Below are positions 1-12,959 of a stretch of DNA of 20,000 nucleotides, one piece after another (the first letter of the stretch is position 1; every line of letters starts with the position of its first letter). The notes under the pieces were generated by a model. That model searched no databases, was not told the origin of the DNA, and was given only the letters and a program-made list of their open reading frames with translations. This DNA comes from Glandiceps talaboti (lineage: Eukaryota > Hemichordata > Enteropneusta > Spengelidae). A program made the position numbers and the translations under genes. Location: contig NC_135559.1 of NCBI RefSeq assembly GCF_964340395.1, positions 11,378,759 to 11,398,758 on the forward strand, in the 5' to 3' direction.

Positions 1-150
1 AATTTGGCCTATGAGTATGATAATATCTAATTGGTCTGAACTTATGTGAGTACAATGAAGAATTTGGCCAATGAATAAACATGGTCTGAACTTACGTGAG
101 TACAAGGAAAAATTTGGCCAATGGGTATGATAATATCTTGGTCTGGTATC
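1..150. repeat. Tandem repeat (units about 50-60 bp) covering an exon end and its splice donor
   Basis: Three copies start at 1, 61 and 111, each opening AATTTGGCC followed by A/T and ATG. Copies at 1 and 61 share GGTCTGAACTTA and GTGAGTACAA. Copy at 111 is the coding 3' end of the last exon. The copy at 61 carries the functional donor (ACTTAC on the plus strand); the copy at 1 has ACTTAT there, which destroys the GT on the minus strand. The copy at 61 lacks about 10 bp of the interior. Confidence 0.8.
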
Positions 151-265
151 TGATGTCTTGCATAATATCTTTAGACCAATCTGTGAAATCTGTTATCTTG
201 TCACTGGGTGATTCTCGATTGATATTCCATTTCACTTTCTCTTTCACCTCTTCTCTCAAAACACT
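96..265 (-). CDS. IP3R-like gene, last exon in window (residues 694-749 plus two bases)
   Basis: This 170-nt exon has a CTTTTCAG acceptor and a GTAAGT donor with two bases left over. It encodes SVLREEVKEKVKWNINRESP, then SDKITDFTDWSKDIMQDIRY, then QTKILSYPLAKFFLVL. IP3Rs have [20 protein letters not shown] then NEMNWQKKLRAQPVLYW just before the first membrane helix. The S-D-K-I-x-D-F match is strong. The 3' end sits inside a tandem repeat, so the exact donor (94-95) is less certain than the exon. The channel pore should follow to the left of the window. Confidence 0.82.
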
Positions 266-3200
266 CTGAAAAGTGATGGTACAACATGTCAGCCAGTGAA
301 AACAAGGCAATCCCTCAATCAAGTTATACAGCACAATTTTCAATCAATCATTCATTCAATCAATCAATCATCAATCAATCATTCAGACAATTTATAGAGT
401 GCCTATATCCAATATGAAGTAAATTTCAGGGACGCTGTGCAGTTATACATTGAAAACTTTTACAAATAAGTATGATCATGGTTTCAAGGTTCTTCCAGGA
501 AGCAGTAACTGTGGGTATCCATCAAAGTTCCAGTTAGTAGCAATTTTGACATTCCAAGGCACTGTACAGTACTCGCGAGAAAAGATAGGTTTTTAAATTC
601 TTTCTGAGGGTGTCTGCTATATATTTTTTGGAGTGCTGTATGTTTTTGTAACTGGATTCACTCAATAAACATTTAGCAGATAGCTAGGGAGTTGGCTTCA
701 AGTGATGATTAGGTCTGATGAAAGTCTATTCCGAGAGCAAACAGGTTCATGAGGTTGGAACTTCAATTAGAGTTACATGCAGTTTTCTTTGATACACAAC
801 TAAGTTACTTTTTTTTTCATGTCTACATTACAAACACCAGCTTTACAAATCTGTTCATTACTATATTACATGACACCTTGTTTGTTGGGAAAACACATTT
901 TCGAAAAACAAAATTAATGTAAAAGTAAACAATAAAGTAAAAAATAAATATTTGTACACAAACAAACAAACAAACAAACAAACAAACAAACAAACAAACA
1001 AGGTCAATTTCAAGCCCCCTGTGCATTAACTTACTGTATCTTTCACTCTGAAGTGAATCTTCTGTATTTCTGAATCTTTAAGAAGTTCAACTGACTGGGA
1101 ATTATTAGAGAAGAAGTCCCAGGCCTTCTGACACTCGGCTTCATAGGCTGGATCATGGTCACCTGCCTTGATCAGATCTGGATAGGTTAAAAATAGAATG
1201 TCATTTACTAGCTTAGATTAATTATCAGTTCAATTTAATCATTGTGTAAATATAAAGTAAACTACCTAAAAAACAGACAAGCCTTCAGCAAAGACAGTCT
1301 CCAACTGGTATGTTATTAGACTCTCTTACAGCCCTCGGAGCTTCGCTTTACTAAAATTAAAGCTAAACGAATTATTTTGTATGTACCGATGCCAGCTAAT
1401 TAACCGTACTCGAATATCCTTGTACTGTGCACCCTCACCGACCATGATAGAGATAACCATTCGTTGACATGTGAGTGCGACGCTCCGTGTTATCGCGAAG
1501 CCCCAAGGTTCGCGAAAATACGGAGCGTCGCAGTCACACGTCAACGAACAAATATCTCTATGTGGTCGATGAGGGCGCACAGTACAAGGTTGTTCGATTA
1601 CTATGGAGTACGTTATGTAGACGGCATCGGTACATACAAAATAATTCATTTAGCGTCGATTTTAGTAAAGCGAAGTTCCGAGGACTGTGAGAGAGTCTAG
1701 TATGTTATGTGGCAAATAAATAAATAAGGCCTATTTCGAATTCAAGCCCCTGTGCATTAAAGTATCTTTGACGCTCAAATAAACTAGTCCAAAAACCCAG
1801 AAAGGGCACTATTGAGGTTTGGAGCCTAAAGGTTGATACTAGAAATGCCATGGTATCACTGAACTCCCAAATCAGAATCAACTCTCCAACAAAATCTAAA
1901 TTAGAGGCCCTTGTTTTTAATGACCAATCTTTCTGCAAAATTTCATCTTCATCCATCAATATTGTTTTTAAATATTCTTTGAAATGGACAAACACAGAGA
2001 TAAATGAAGTGAAAACACATAAACTACCAATCAAATCACATTTTGGCACTTCTTTTACAGCTTTATATCATGGATAACTACAAAAATTGAACACACATTC
2101 TGCCATCATTAACACACACTTTTACAGCTGTTGATAAGTTTATCTTACTTACTCTCTCTGTTAATGTGGCTGTCAATGTCCTCTAGTCTGCATAATATGT
2201 GGAAATATGCAAATCCTACTGTTATATAGTCTTCCTTCTCATTCTTTGGTGCTACCTTGTTTTATAAAAAAAATGGAAAACTTCAAAGTATTTGCCAAAA
2301 ATGTAGATCAGCAGACTGATCACTGGACAATAGATATACGTTTTTGTATTCATGCCAAATCGTCAGTTTGCTGCCCTTTTGTGTGAAATATAAATGTGAC
2401 TGCTCCAAGCATAACTACGGAAAACAAGCTATCAACACTTATTAAACACAAACTAACACTATTGCTGCTGCATCATCATGATGGTCTATTACACAAGTGA
2501 GTGATAGTTGTGCCTTTCTTTAATATACAGATATCACTGAAAACAAGATAATGTAAAAACAAAACTTGCTGTCAAAGACTGGGAGTGTAATACTGTAACA
2601 GAATTATTCATTTCAGCTTCGATCAAAATGTTGCAATAATAGTTAGAGTCTGTGTCTGTGATAATTAGCAGAGTTTTTGCTTAGGGTGGGGAACCCTGGT
2701 ATTAACAGAAAGGAGAAACAATGATAACACCAATATACTGTAACATAAGTTTGGTGTGAAACCCCATTAAAATGATAGGAGAACTCGGGTAGATTTTACC
2801 TGCTTCTAACTTATCACCATTAATAAAAACACTGGTTAGCTTGCTGTTAAGTTGATCTACCATTGTCATAACTTGAAAACATAAACAGGTACATTCATAA
2901 AATGACAAAATTGACTCACTTTTCCTCTCTTGTAGTAATCAAGCATGATGGCATGTATAGCTTCAGCATCTACAGTTTCCTTGACTTCTACTGCTAACGT
3001 TGACCAATCAGGACCATTCTCTTCAATCATAGACATTATGAGATTGGCAATGGACATTTTCAGTTGGTCAATCTATACAAAATAAACCAAAAATCAAAAT
3101 TTCAAAAACTGCCATAAGCTGAAACTGTTGCATTAGATATAACGACTCAGTATTGAATCACGTGGGTAAATGTGCAATGTGTGTATCTGTAATGTGGTAA

Positions 3201-6200
3201 AATAAATCAAGTCAAATTGATCTTTGATTTTGCACCCAAAAACCAGCACCCCAAATTACAAGTAGGTATAACCAACCAACCAACCAACCAAATCATTCTA
3301 TAGCACCAATTTCCAGAGCAATGTTCTGTTCAGTAGCACTGAATGGCTAAAGCACACCATAGGCTTTGGTGAACAAATAAGTCTTCAGTTTTGTTTTGAA
3401 GCAATCCAGGTTGGAGGCTTGGCGAATGTCAAGTGACAAAGAGTTCCATAGTTTGGGGGCGAATTACAAAATAGATTATGATTAAAATTGAATTGAATTT
3501 AATTAACATATAACACAATAATTACTTTTAATAAAAGACTAATATATTAATTTCTTTATATTAACATTTTGAATTATTTTCCTTACCATAGCCAGGTTCT
3601 GACCAAGTACAATTTTACTAATCATATTGGTATCTCTGAGAATGTAGTTGGTATACTCAATGATTTTATTATCAAAGATCACAATAGAATTCGCATGGTT
3701 GCCCTGCAAAATAAAAATAATCAATAACTCACTCCAATACACACCAATTACATTCACACACATCTGGGCCATTATTACAACCAGCAATGAATTCACTGTC
3801 TTAAGTCTTTGAGTCACTTGTATTACAATTTTTTGTATCTCTTTAATCAAAGTTATAACTCAAAAAAGCAACTTCAGTGTTTTTGTTAAAGGCAGTAAGC
3901 AGATAAAATCTAACAGAGTTCCTCAGTAATTTTACCAGGGTTCCCAAACAAAATTATGGTAGACTGTATGGGAAACTATGCAACTATTACCCCTTTCTCC
4001 CTTTTTGTTACTGGAGTTCCTCAACTTTAGCAAAAACACTGAACTTTTTAAAACGTAAATCAAACTGGTTTTAATCTAAGATAATTTGAAAACAAGTCGA
4101 TACTTACTGAAGCATACTCATTCAGAGTACTGAAAATTTCTTCAACTAGTGCAATAGTGGAGTCATCAATGTTTGCATACACTAAATCTAAAAACTTGGC
4201 TGTCTCTGCCACCAAATTCACACTTTTGATGTTGTCAGGCTGCTCACGTAGGTAGTTCTGTGAAATCAAATCAAATTTATTTCAGCCACGGCATGAAAGT
4301 ATAAATTGTAGAAAGAAGGAGGTTAACTACTCAGAGATTTTATTCCGCAGGTTTGCCAACTTAAGTTATAAGTGGTGAAAAACACTACAACCAAATAAGG
4401 TACATTGTAAAGCTCTTTGAGTCACTGGTATTACAATTTTTGGTAATCAAAGTTGCAACTTAAAAATGTTACATTTTGAACATGATTTAAACAAGAACAA
4501 TTGTATGTCCACAATATGAGGTTCATAGTTCATAGTTCAGATAATCATTACTAAGCTTTCTATTATAAAGTACTATCAATAACTGTCATACACTACAAAT
4601 ACAGAACAAATGAACTTGCCTTGGTGTTTCACACATGGGATATCATGTTTTTCACACAAAGGTAGACAGAATTCAACTCTTGACTAAACCAAGCCAACAT
4701 TTTTTCTACTATATTTGGACAAAGTGTGCCGGGTACATTGCTAAAGCTCACTGCATGGTTATACTAGCTTATTTTTCAGAACCACTTACAAATGGAAATG
4801 TTGATGCATACGTGACTGTATTATTTTGAAAATCTCAAATTTATCCTATATCCTGGTGAGGCGAAAAATTACGATTCTGGTAATTGAGCCTTCGATTTAC
4901 TATAAAAGATAGGTAGAGATTACATGTATTGTTCTTCAATGTGGTAGATTACACAAGTGGGTGATAGCAGATCCTCTGTTGTGCAATTCTAATCACCCTG
5001 TGATCAAGATAGTGTAAACATTGGAAGTCCAAAAACAACTATACTGCAAGTTCATGGAACTCTGTCCATAATCTATGATGCCTCCTTACTGAGACTATAA
5101 TTAAACCAACATCCATTCAATAGCCTATCACTGTTATATCAACATGTTGCGACAATAGTTTTAGTTTGTGTCTATCTTAGTAAACTGAAGGCTCTATTAC
5201 ATACCAGAGTAATAAATAGACTCAAACTATGGTACCATACCTGTAAATTTGAGTGTTGACCATCACACATCTGTCCAAGTATCCTAAGTACCAGTTCAAT
5301 GAATCCATCATCTTTAAATTCCAAGTCATCAGCCTCAGCTTCCTCTATTAGCCTCTGGACTTCTGGTGGTAGATCCTGTATAGTCATACAAAATATACGG
5401 AAAAAAACAACATATTAAGTAGGATATTGTTTTAATTTCTCTATATATCAGAAGAACAGTATTAATAATCCAAATCATATACCCAGTATCGATTTCAATA
5501 TAATTCAATGGAGAGCACACATCAAACCTGGGCAACAATTTTCGATATCACACCCCTGCACACTTTGCCCAGTAATGGTATTAGTGGCATGCTCAATGAT
5601 ATCCGTTCATTCAGTGATTTGGCTTTGTCAATTTCTTCGCTATTTTGAAGTTTTCGCAAATAAAATAACATACATCACAACATTACAAAACTAAGAGAAA
5701 AGAGACATATTGAAGAGAAAAAGGAGAAAGAAAAGAGAAAAAAAGATAACTTGCATCCAAAGATTGTAACCTTCTAAAATAAAATAAAATTCTTCACTAG
5801 TTTCTCTTCAACTTACATCAAACTCTATATTTGCTAGGTCTTCTTTGGAGCCTTCTCCTTCGACCTGTATCAGGGGTACTTTATCTACAGTAGAACCTGG
5901 AGCATACTTGATTTCCATTTCCATGCCTTGTCCGTCTTTCCATGCCTCCCTTTTACTTGGTCCATTACTTGCACTTGTACCAGCAACCATCATTCCTTTG
6001 TCACTCACTTTGTTTTGTGGTCTCAAAGAACGTCTACTTCCTTGCAGGAATTTTTGTCTTTTTAGTGATCTTTGACTCTGGAAATTGATATCAGTAAAAA
6101 CTCATTCCTTCTGCATTATCACGGAACCCATGAAGCTTTGCTATCACTGAACTATATTTTTATTAAAAGTGTGATTTCATGAGTTATACCATACTCAAGC

Positions 6201-6787
6201 CAAAATATTGTCTTTGAACAGAAAATATGGGTTATATACCCTGGTCGTTCTATGTTACAACAACCCGTGTCTGTGAAACTGGTTCTGTAGTGTTCAAAAT
6301 CTGAGTCAAAATGTTCAAACTGCCATTATCTTCCGGATTTTTCATAAATACCCGGTACACTTGAGGAGGTATAAATAATTAAATTATTCCCCAATGTTTT
6401 ACTTCATTCATCTGGAAATACTCATGACCCAAGGGTTTGTCACTACTCATCTAGTGACTCGTACTGACAAGGCCCCTTAGTTCACTAGTATTTATAATAT
6501 ATTTTGTTAATATAGAAAACAATAGCATTGGGCTGTTGCCTGCATGAGGGCGGTAATGCACTTCATTATAGTAATTATTTGGAAAATAACCTACTCCTTC
6601 ACAGATATACTGCCAATTGGAGGAAATTCTTACTTTTATCGTATTGAAACTCAGTAAGGCATAAATTACATCAGGAAGACATTTTAACCTTAAGTCATAA
6701 GGTGTGCAGATCTCGAGTCAAAAGAAATAATGCATAAAGTATAGTACCAAGAAAATAGACATATCATGGGCCAAAACATAATTTAAA

Positions 6788-6844
<57 letters not shown>

Positions 6845-9199
6845 TAATTAACAGTACCAGGATTTGGAATATGTGTAGGAAGATGGGTTTATTGTACAAT
6901 TACTTGTATAGCATGTGAATTCAGTATTTAAAAGTTTTAGTGAGTAGAACAAGATGGTTACCTGTTTTCGCCTCTGTGCAGCAAAGTAAAAGAGAAAGCC
7001 AGTGTTAGTATTGTGTTAGTACAGTAGGATTGTCAAATACTACATAGCAGCATAGCAAGAATGACTGTGTAGTTGACATTTGGAGAATATATTGTTCATG
7101 GTTCAAAGAATCAATATTTACAATACTTACTTTCGAGATACCCAAGTTAACCCACAACATTTCCTACATATAAGGTATATACTACAATTTGCTACTCTGA
7201 CTAGGGCAGATTCTTTACTCTATATACAAAGTGTATTTTGAAAACTTTTCTTACCCCAACTAAGCCAGAACGTTTACTTCCCATTCTGCTGGCACCAAGT
7301 CTGCTTTTACTTCCCGCAGATGTTCCTTTCCGCAACAGAGCAGAACCAGCTAGGATGGCCTGATAATAGATGAATTGAAATTATTCGTGACTTTGAATCA
7401 AAATTTAACACCTGTATCAACAGATAAGGCTAAATAATAATAATGACTGTGGAAGTACAATGACAATGTTGTAATGCTAAAAAAAAAATGCACTAAACTA
7501 AATTTTTACATATGTACCAGAGATTACTTGCAGCATTGCGAGTGCATACTAGTGGTATTTGCACTGCAGTGCAATACCGAAAACATTTATCGTATATCTA
7601 TATACAAATGATATGGCAATTGGGGGCACGACCGTTATTTATACATGGAAGCGCTTGATTGCACAACATGACTTGGGGGAAATTTATACTGTTTCAGATA
7701 GACGTAATTATGTAATAATAACAGAACCCCATTCTGCATTAGTGCCAGTGTGCATGTGACTGCATACTAAAGGGTATTTATACTCATGCTTGCAGTGTTT
7801 TCTGCTACACTATTACTAGTCTTGCTGCTAGACGTTCGGGCTTTCTTTCGATGCTATAACTATAAGCGAACGAAGTTCGCATGTGAGGGCCTGCCTGATG
7901 TTCCATCCTCGATAGCGTTGTTCAGCCGTGTGTCGTATTTTATCGGAAGAACATCCGAGGGCTAGCTGATAGACTACCCCTTGCTACACTCATGAAAGTA
8001 CAGGTGCAGAAAACATGCTAGCACTCATGCAAATATTCTGAGTACACCACACTTGCACTCATACATCATGGGGTTCTATCAAAGTAACTGCTCAAATCTC
8101 TGCCAGGCTCTAAGTTCAAAGTGCATGTTTTAGTGTTATCAAGTCCTGTAAAAATGGAGAATATAGTGTTTATTGTTCCAAGAGTCAACCAGGACAGTAC
8201 AATATAATAGTTACTTTGGAACGATAAATTGGAAACAAATGTGACGTTTCGATCTGTGTACTACGGACCTTGATCACGCAATGATTAATTATTCAGCATT
8301 GATGTCTATCTCTCTGAAAGTGCGAGTACAAATAACCCTTAGTATTCATACTAGCACTAATGCAGAATGGGGTTCTGTTATTATTAATTTGTTTATCTGA
8401 AATAGCAAATTTTTGAAGTCATACTATGTGATCACACGCTTTCATGTACAATGAACAATCATGCCCTTATTGATCAAGTATTGAACCTGGCTCTAAGTTC
8501 AATGACATACATAAAGTTACAAGTAAGGGAAAGCAGCAAAGAATGATAAAACACAAAAACTATCTTGTTTTTAATATGTAAGCTTACCTCTGCAACGAGT
8601 TTACCATGTCTCATGGCTTTGTTTAAACTTTTCTGCTGTTCTAAGGCTTCATCTATCTTAGCCCTATGTTGGGATTGTAAGGCACGTCTGCAATAAAAAT
8701 GTTTTAACATATGTTAATGTCTGTAGTGTATAGAGTAAAACACTTATCAATTCAAATACTTAACTAGTTTCATACCTTTATGCAGATGTTATCATTGTTA
8801 CAAAATGCAGGACTAGACTAGTGTTCCTCATAAAAATTTCAGATGCATGGCCTATTTGCTGTGGACATGACAGAGTAACTTCCATATTTATTTAGATGAT
8901 GGAAGTACATTTGTATACAAAAACTACTGTTTTTCATGATGGAAAAAAAGTCAAAAATTGTAGTAATAATTACAAATTAAAAAATAAATGACTAATTTTA
9001 GAATTATGTCTATCAATCCACTGATATTAATTTTAATTTTTCTCCCTTAATTTAGTCTGTATTGAATCAAACAAACAATCACAATCATGTTGGGCTGATA
9101 AATGGTGTGTTCTCAAATTTTAAAATATCAACTTAAAAAAAAATAAAATAAAGAGAGAAAATGTTCTTTCTTACTATTTTGAAGATTTTTCAATAGGCC

Positions 9200-9230
<31 letters not shown>

Positions 9231-12200
9231 GCACACACTACATACTTCAAAATGAATACCCATGACAAGTGACAACCATGTCTTTGAGATAATTAAGGCA
9301 AATAATCAGTAACAATTAAGACAAGGGCTTTACAAATTAAGCATCTACAAGTACACTGAAACATAATGAATATTGATAATACTTACTTCTCTTTAGTGGC
9401 CACAGCTGATAGATTCATTCTGCTTTTGATAGCCATAAAGAAATGTTCCTCTCTGGTACTCAGGAAATATTCTATCAGACTTTCCTGTCAGACATGAAGG
9501 AATACAATTTGAAGATGCAGACTTTAGATCCACAAGACATTTAAATTGATATAAGTTTCTATACTTTACTTAAAATGCACTGAACCTTTCAAAGTTGGCT
9601 AATTTGAGGATTTTAGTTCATTCTATTTTACTATACTAGTCTTAGCTAGTACTCAAGTTAAACATGCCGTCACACAGGTATATATTTAGACTGGAAATTA
9701 CTTTACGTCCATTCAGTCCTAATCAGTAGGTGCCAGCTAATTTTATCTTACACACTAGTAATAATATGTATTTGGCATGTAAAAAATGGTCAAAAACGAT
9801 TTTTAATTTACCCCAAGACTTTCCAAAGACAAGAACTTGTTCACACTCTGACCTTCATTTGTTTGAATTTGTTTAAGTTCATGTTATTGTATTGGGTATA
9901 AACAGTAAATTAAATACTTTTATCTACCAGTAATATATATATAAACCTGAACTACACAAAATGTTAAAATTAAGTTATATAAACCAAAATTAAAATGGAC
10001 AAAAATCATGTTTGACGTTTTAAATGTTAATCTACAATGACATTTAAAAAGCTAGCTCAGAAACCTGTCTTTGTGTTACAATCTCAAGAAGCTAACAAAG
10101 CTTCTTGAGATAGTACCTGTTACATCAAAACAAGTCTCTGGGCTATCAAAAAAGGCCTGAACATATAAAACCCAAAATATCGGAAATATACTGACCTGTA
10201 CATTTTCATTACCACCAAACAACATAGCAGAGAGGAAAGCTAAAACTTCCTTGGCTAGACTGTCACTAGTCCTGGCTAGCAATGGTAAAACTTTCAACAT
10301 AGCACCATGTTCATTGAGTTCATTTTGTACATCGCATATCTTCTCAAGTTGGCTGTGTAAGTCAAAAATTGGAAAGTTTCAATAGTTGAGTAAAAATTTA
10401 AGTTTGAAATAAAGGTGAAAATTTAAGTTTTGAAATAATGGTTTTTACAATGAAATTCACATGACCAGCGTGAAAGGAATAGACAAAACTGTGATTTTCA
10501 AGAGAAACTCAATTGATAAGACCCCTGTATATAAACAATTACACTCTTTGGAAAGCTGAATTCAAACAATCAATACCAAGTGTGGTATCTGATAACAGGA
10601 GGTCGTATAATAGATGTCTTGGCGTTCAATCTCAGTCTAAGGTTCAATCCATTGTATTGCAACATTATACATAAAAATAGTGTGCTTTGGCGTCTTGTAT
10701 TTTATGACCTCCAGTTATCAAATACCACACTTGGCATTGATTGTTTGAATTGAAATTGAAAGTAATGACTGTGACTAGACATAAGTGAGTCGAGATGATT
10801 GTAGTAATAGTAACTTCTATCGTTTAGGAACTACCCGGTAGACAGGCACAAAACTTGAATTGTGTATTGTGACTGGGATCGAACTGTTCAAAGACGGAAT
10901 ACAGTTTAATCCAAACACACCACAACACAACACAGTACAATCCTTATTAGTAATAGTGCTAAAATACACAAACAAATCCAAAAGACAAAGAACAATTTAA
11001 AAATTGTGGGTTGCATATCTTTTTATTTCACTTCACGCCATGCTTTACCATTTTCAATTTTTACCTTGTTCTGAATAATTCAAGTCTTTCTCTTAAACGA
11101 TAACTTCTGTGAAGTAGAATTATAAGACAATCCCTGTCAACCTCTTTCATCTCACACACATACTTGCATGAATTGGTATGGTTTTCATGTCATCAGATTC
11201 ACACTTTCAAACAGTAAAGTATAGTTTTGTGTAAAGTACTTTAGAAATACAAAGGTACATTTTAAATTATATTATGATTTTATATATGGATATAATGAGG
11301 TGTTTTGAGGCCAGTGTGTGCACTGTGTGTGTGTGTGCATGATGTGTGTATGTGTGTGCGCGTGAAACACATAGTGACATACATACATACATACATACAT
11401 ACATACATACATAATACATACATACAGATACATGCATACTTACATGCATACATGCATGCATACATACATACATACATACATACATACATACATACATACA
11501 TACGTATACATACAGACAGACAGACAGACAGACAGACAGAGACAGTACATGTATGTACATGTGCATGTCTGTGTGTCTGTAAGTGAATACATATATAGTA
11601 TACTTTCATGTTTACATATAATCCATATCACTTATTTTCTAAACTTACCCTGCATGCTTCTTGATGGGATCGCTTGCCCAGTCTTCTGGTAACTGTCTTT
11701 CTTCATTGTGAATCAGTGCTCTCAGTAACTGTAAAAGTAATCATGGAAACATAAATGAACTTCACAATATGTTTTAAATCATTTACACCCTCTTCCAGAA
11801 TGTAAAACCAACGAAAAGAGGAATTTTCTATTCTACATACTATGCAGTACTAAGGGTACCATATATTGTTTGGTGGTTTTCCCCTTCTGTAAATGACATG
11901 AAAAGTCCTAAACAATACGATGAACCCCAAATTTCTTTATTATTTCGAAAGGATCGAGGGTTAAGATTTCATATGGCAAAGTTTTAAAATATCTTAAGAC
12001 CTTTGATGTTCAGTGAAATTGGTCCCCAGGTACATTCTACCTCAAGTAAATCTTAAGACTGATTATTTCTGAGGAATCAAAGAAGCTATTTATATCAGAA
12101 CATTAGAACCATTGATAAAGAGAGATGTGGGCCGATACACTTTACCACCTGTTTAGGACAATGTTTTGAAGTCACATATGCGTACAGCGTAAACAACGCG

Positions 12201-12918
12201 TGACGTCACATCCCTAAAGAAGACCTGAGGACTCAGGTTGATATCTAGGATTTATCTAAGTACTTTGGTGCAGTACAAAGTTGTAACAAGCCAAGTTATT
12301 AACTTTAAACAGAAAATATGGATTATATTCCCTGGTCATTCTATGTCAAAAACAAGGGGCCAAAATCACTCATGGTTTCTGTGGTCCTCGAAATACAAGA
12401 CTGAGTCCAAATCTTTAAAATTGCCATTTTTTCCTGACCTTTCGTAAATTTTGCAACAGGAATCGTCTAGCAAATCATAGTGACAATTAGGCCCCTTTGG
12501 TCACTCATATTTTCCTTGGCTGAACAAAGAAAAATGTTGGGAAATAATCTCTAATTATTGCATATATACACATTAGATTGATTTAATAGACTCATACCTG
12601 TAGACACTTCACATCTAATGCCTCCTGTTGTAATCTCTCTCTTTCTGTACTTCTAGGATTATTTCCTGAAATTCTAAATTTGACAACATTTACAACAGTT
12701 AATTTAATCATACTGCCATGACAATAATTTATAAGAATGAATGAAATTAAGGTATTCTCATAAACTTTTGATTCTTGAGAGCCATTCACAGCATGATATG
12801 ATTTCACATCACATAATTTTGTGTAATTATCAAGACAAACTGACAGACAGACACACACAGAGACAGAAAGACAGACTGACAGCACAGACAGACACAAACA
12901 TACACAGACAGACAACCG

Positions 12919-12959
<41 letters not shown>

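Noticed and set aside
340-390. CRISPR-like array from regular ATCA spacing
   Set aside because: It is a simple tetranucleotide repeat without spacers, in a eukaryotic intron.
823-1026. Minus-strand ORF with LFVCLFVC repeats
   Set aside because: It is translated from the (CAAA)n microsatellite and intron sequence.
1326-1700. ORFs of 71-107 codons on both strands
   Set aside because: They lie wholly inside the palindromic element, mirror each other, and show no transposase motif.
1705-2077. ORFs of 75 and 114 codons on opposite strands
   Set aside because: No paired splice sites fit the gene frame here, and the exon 16 to 17 junction is complete without them.
7559-7759. Plus-strand 66-codon ORF
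   Set aside because: It overlaps foldback arms and has no recognisable motif or splice context.
11267-11692. Several overlapping ORFs on both strands rich in YVCM, THTY and DRQT
   Set aside because: All are products of the compound GT/CATA/CAGA microsatellite.
12598-12665. Shorter version of exon 4 using the TTTCAG acceptor
   Set aside because: Joined to exon 3 it gives CTG AAA TAA, an immediate stop; the TTTAG acceptor 8 nt upstream keeps frame.
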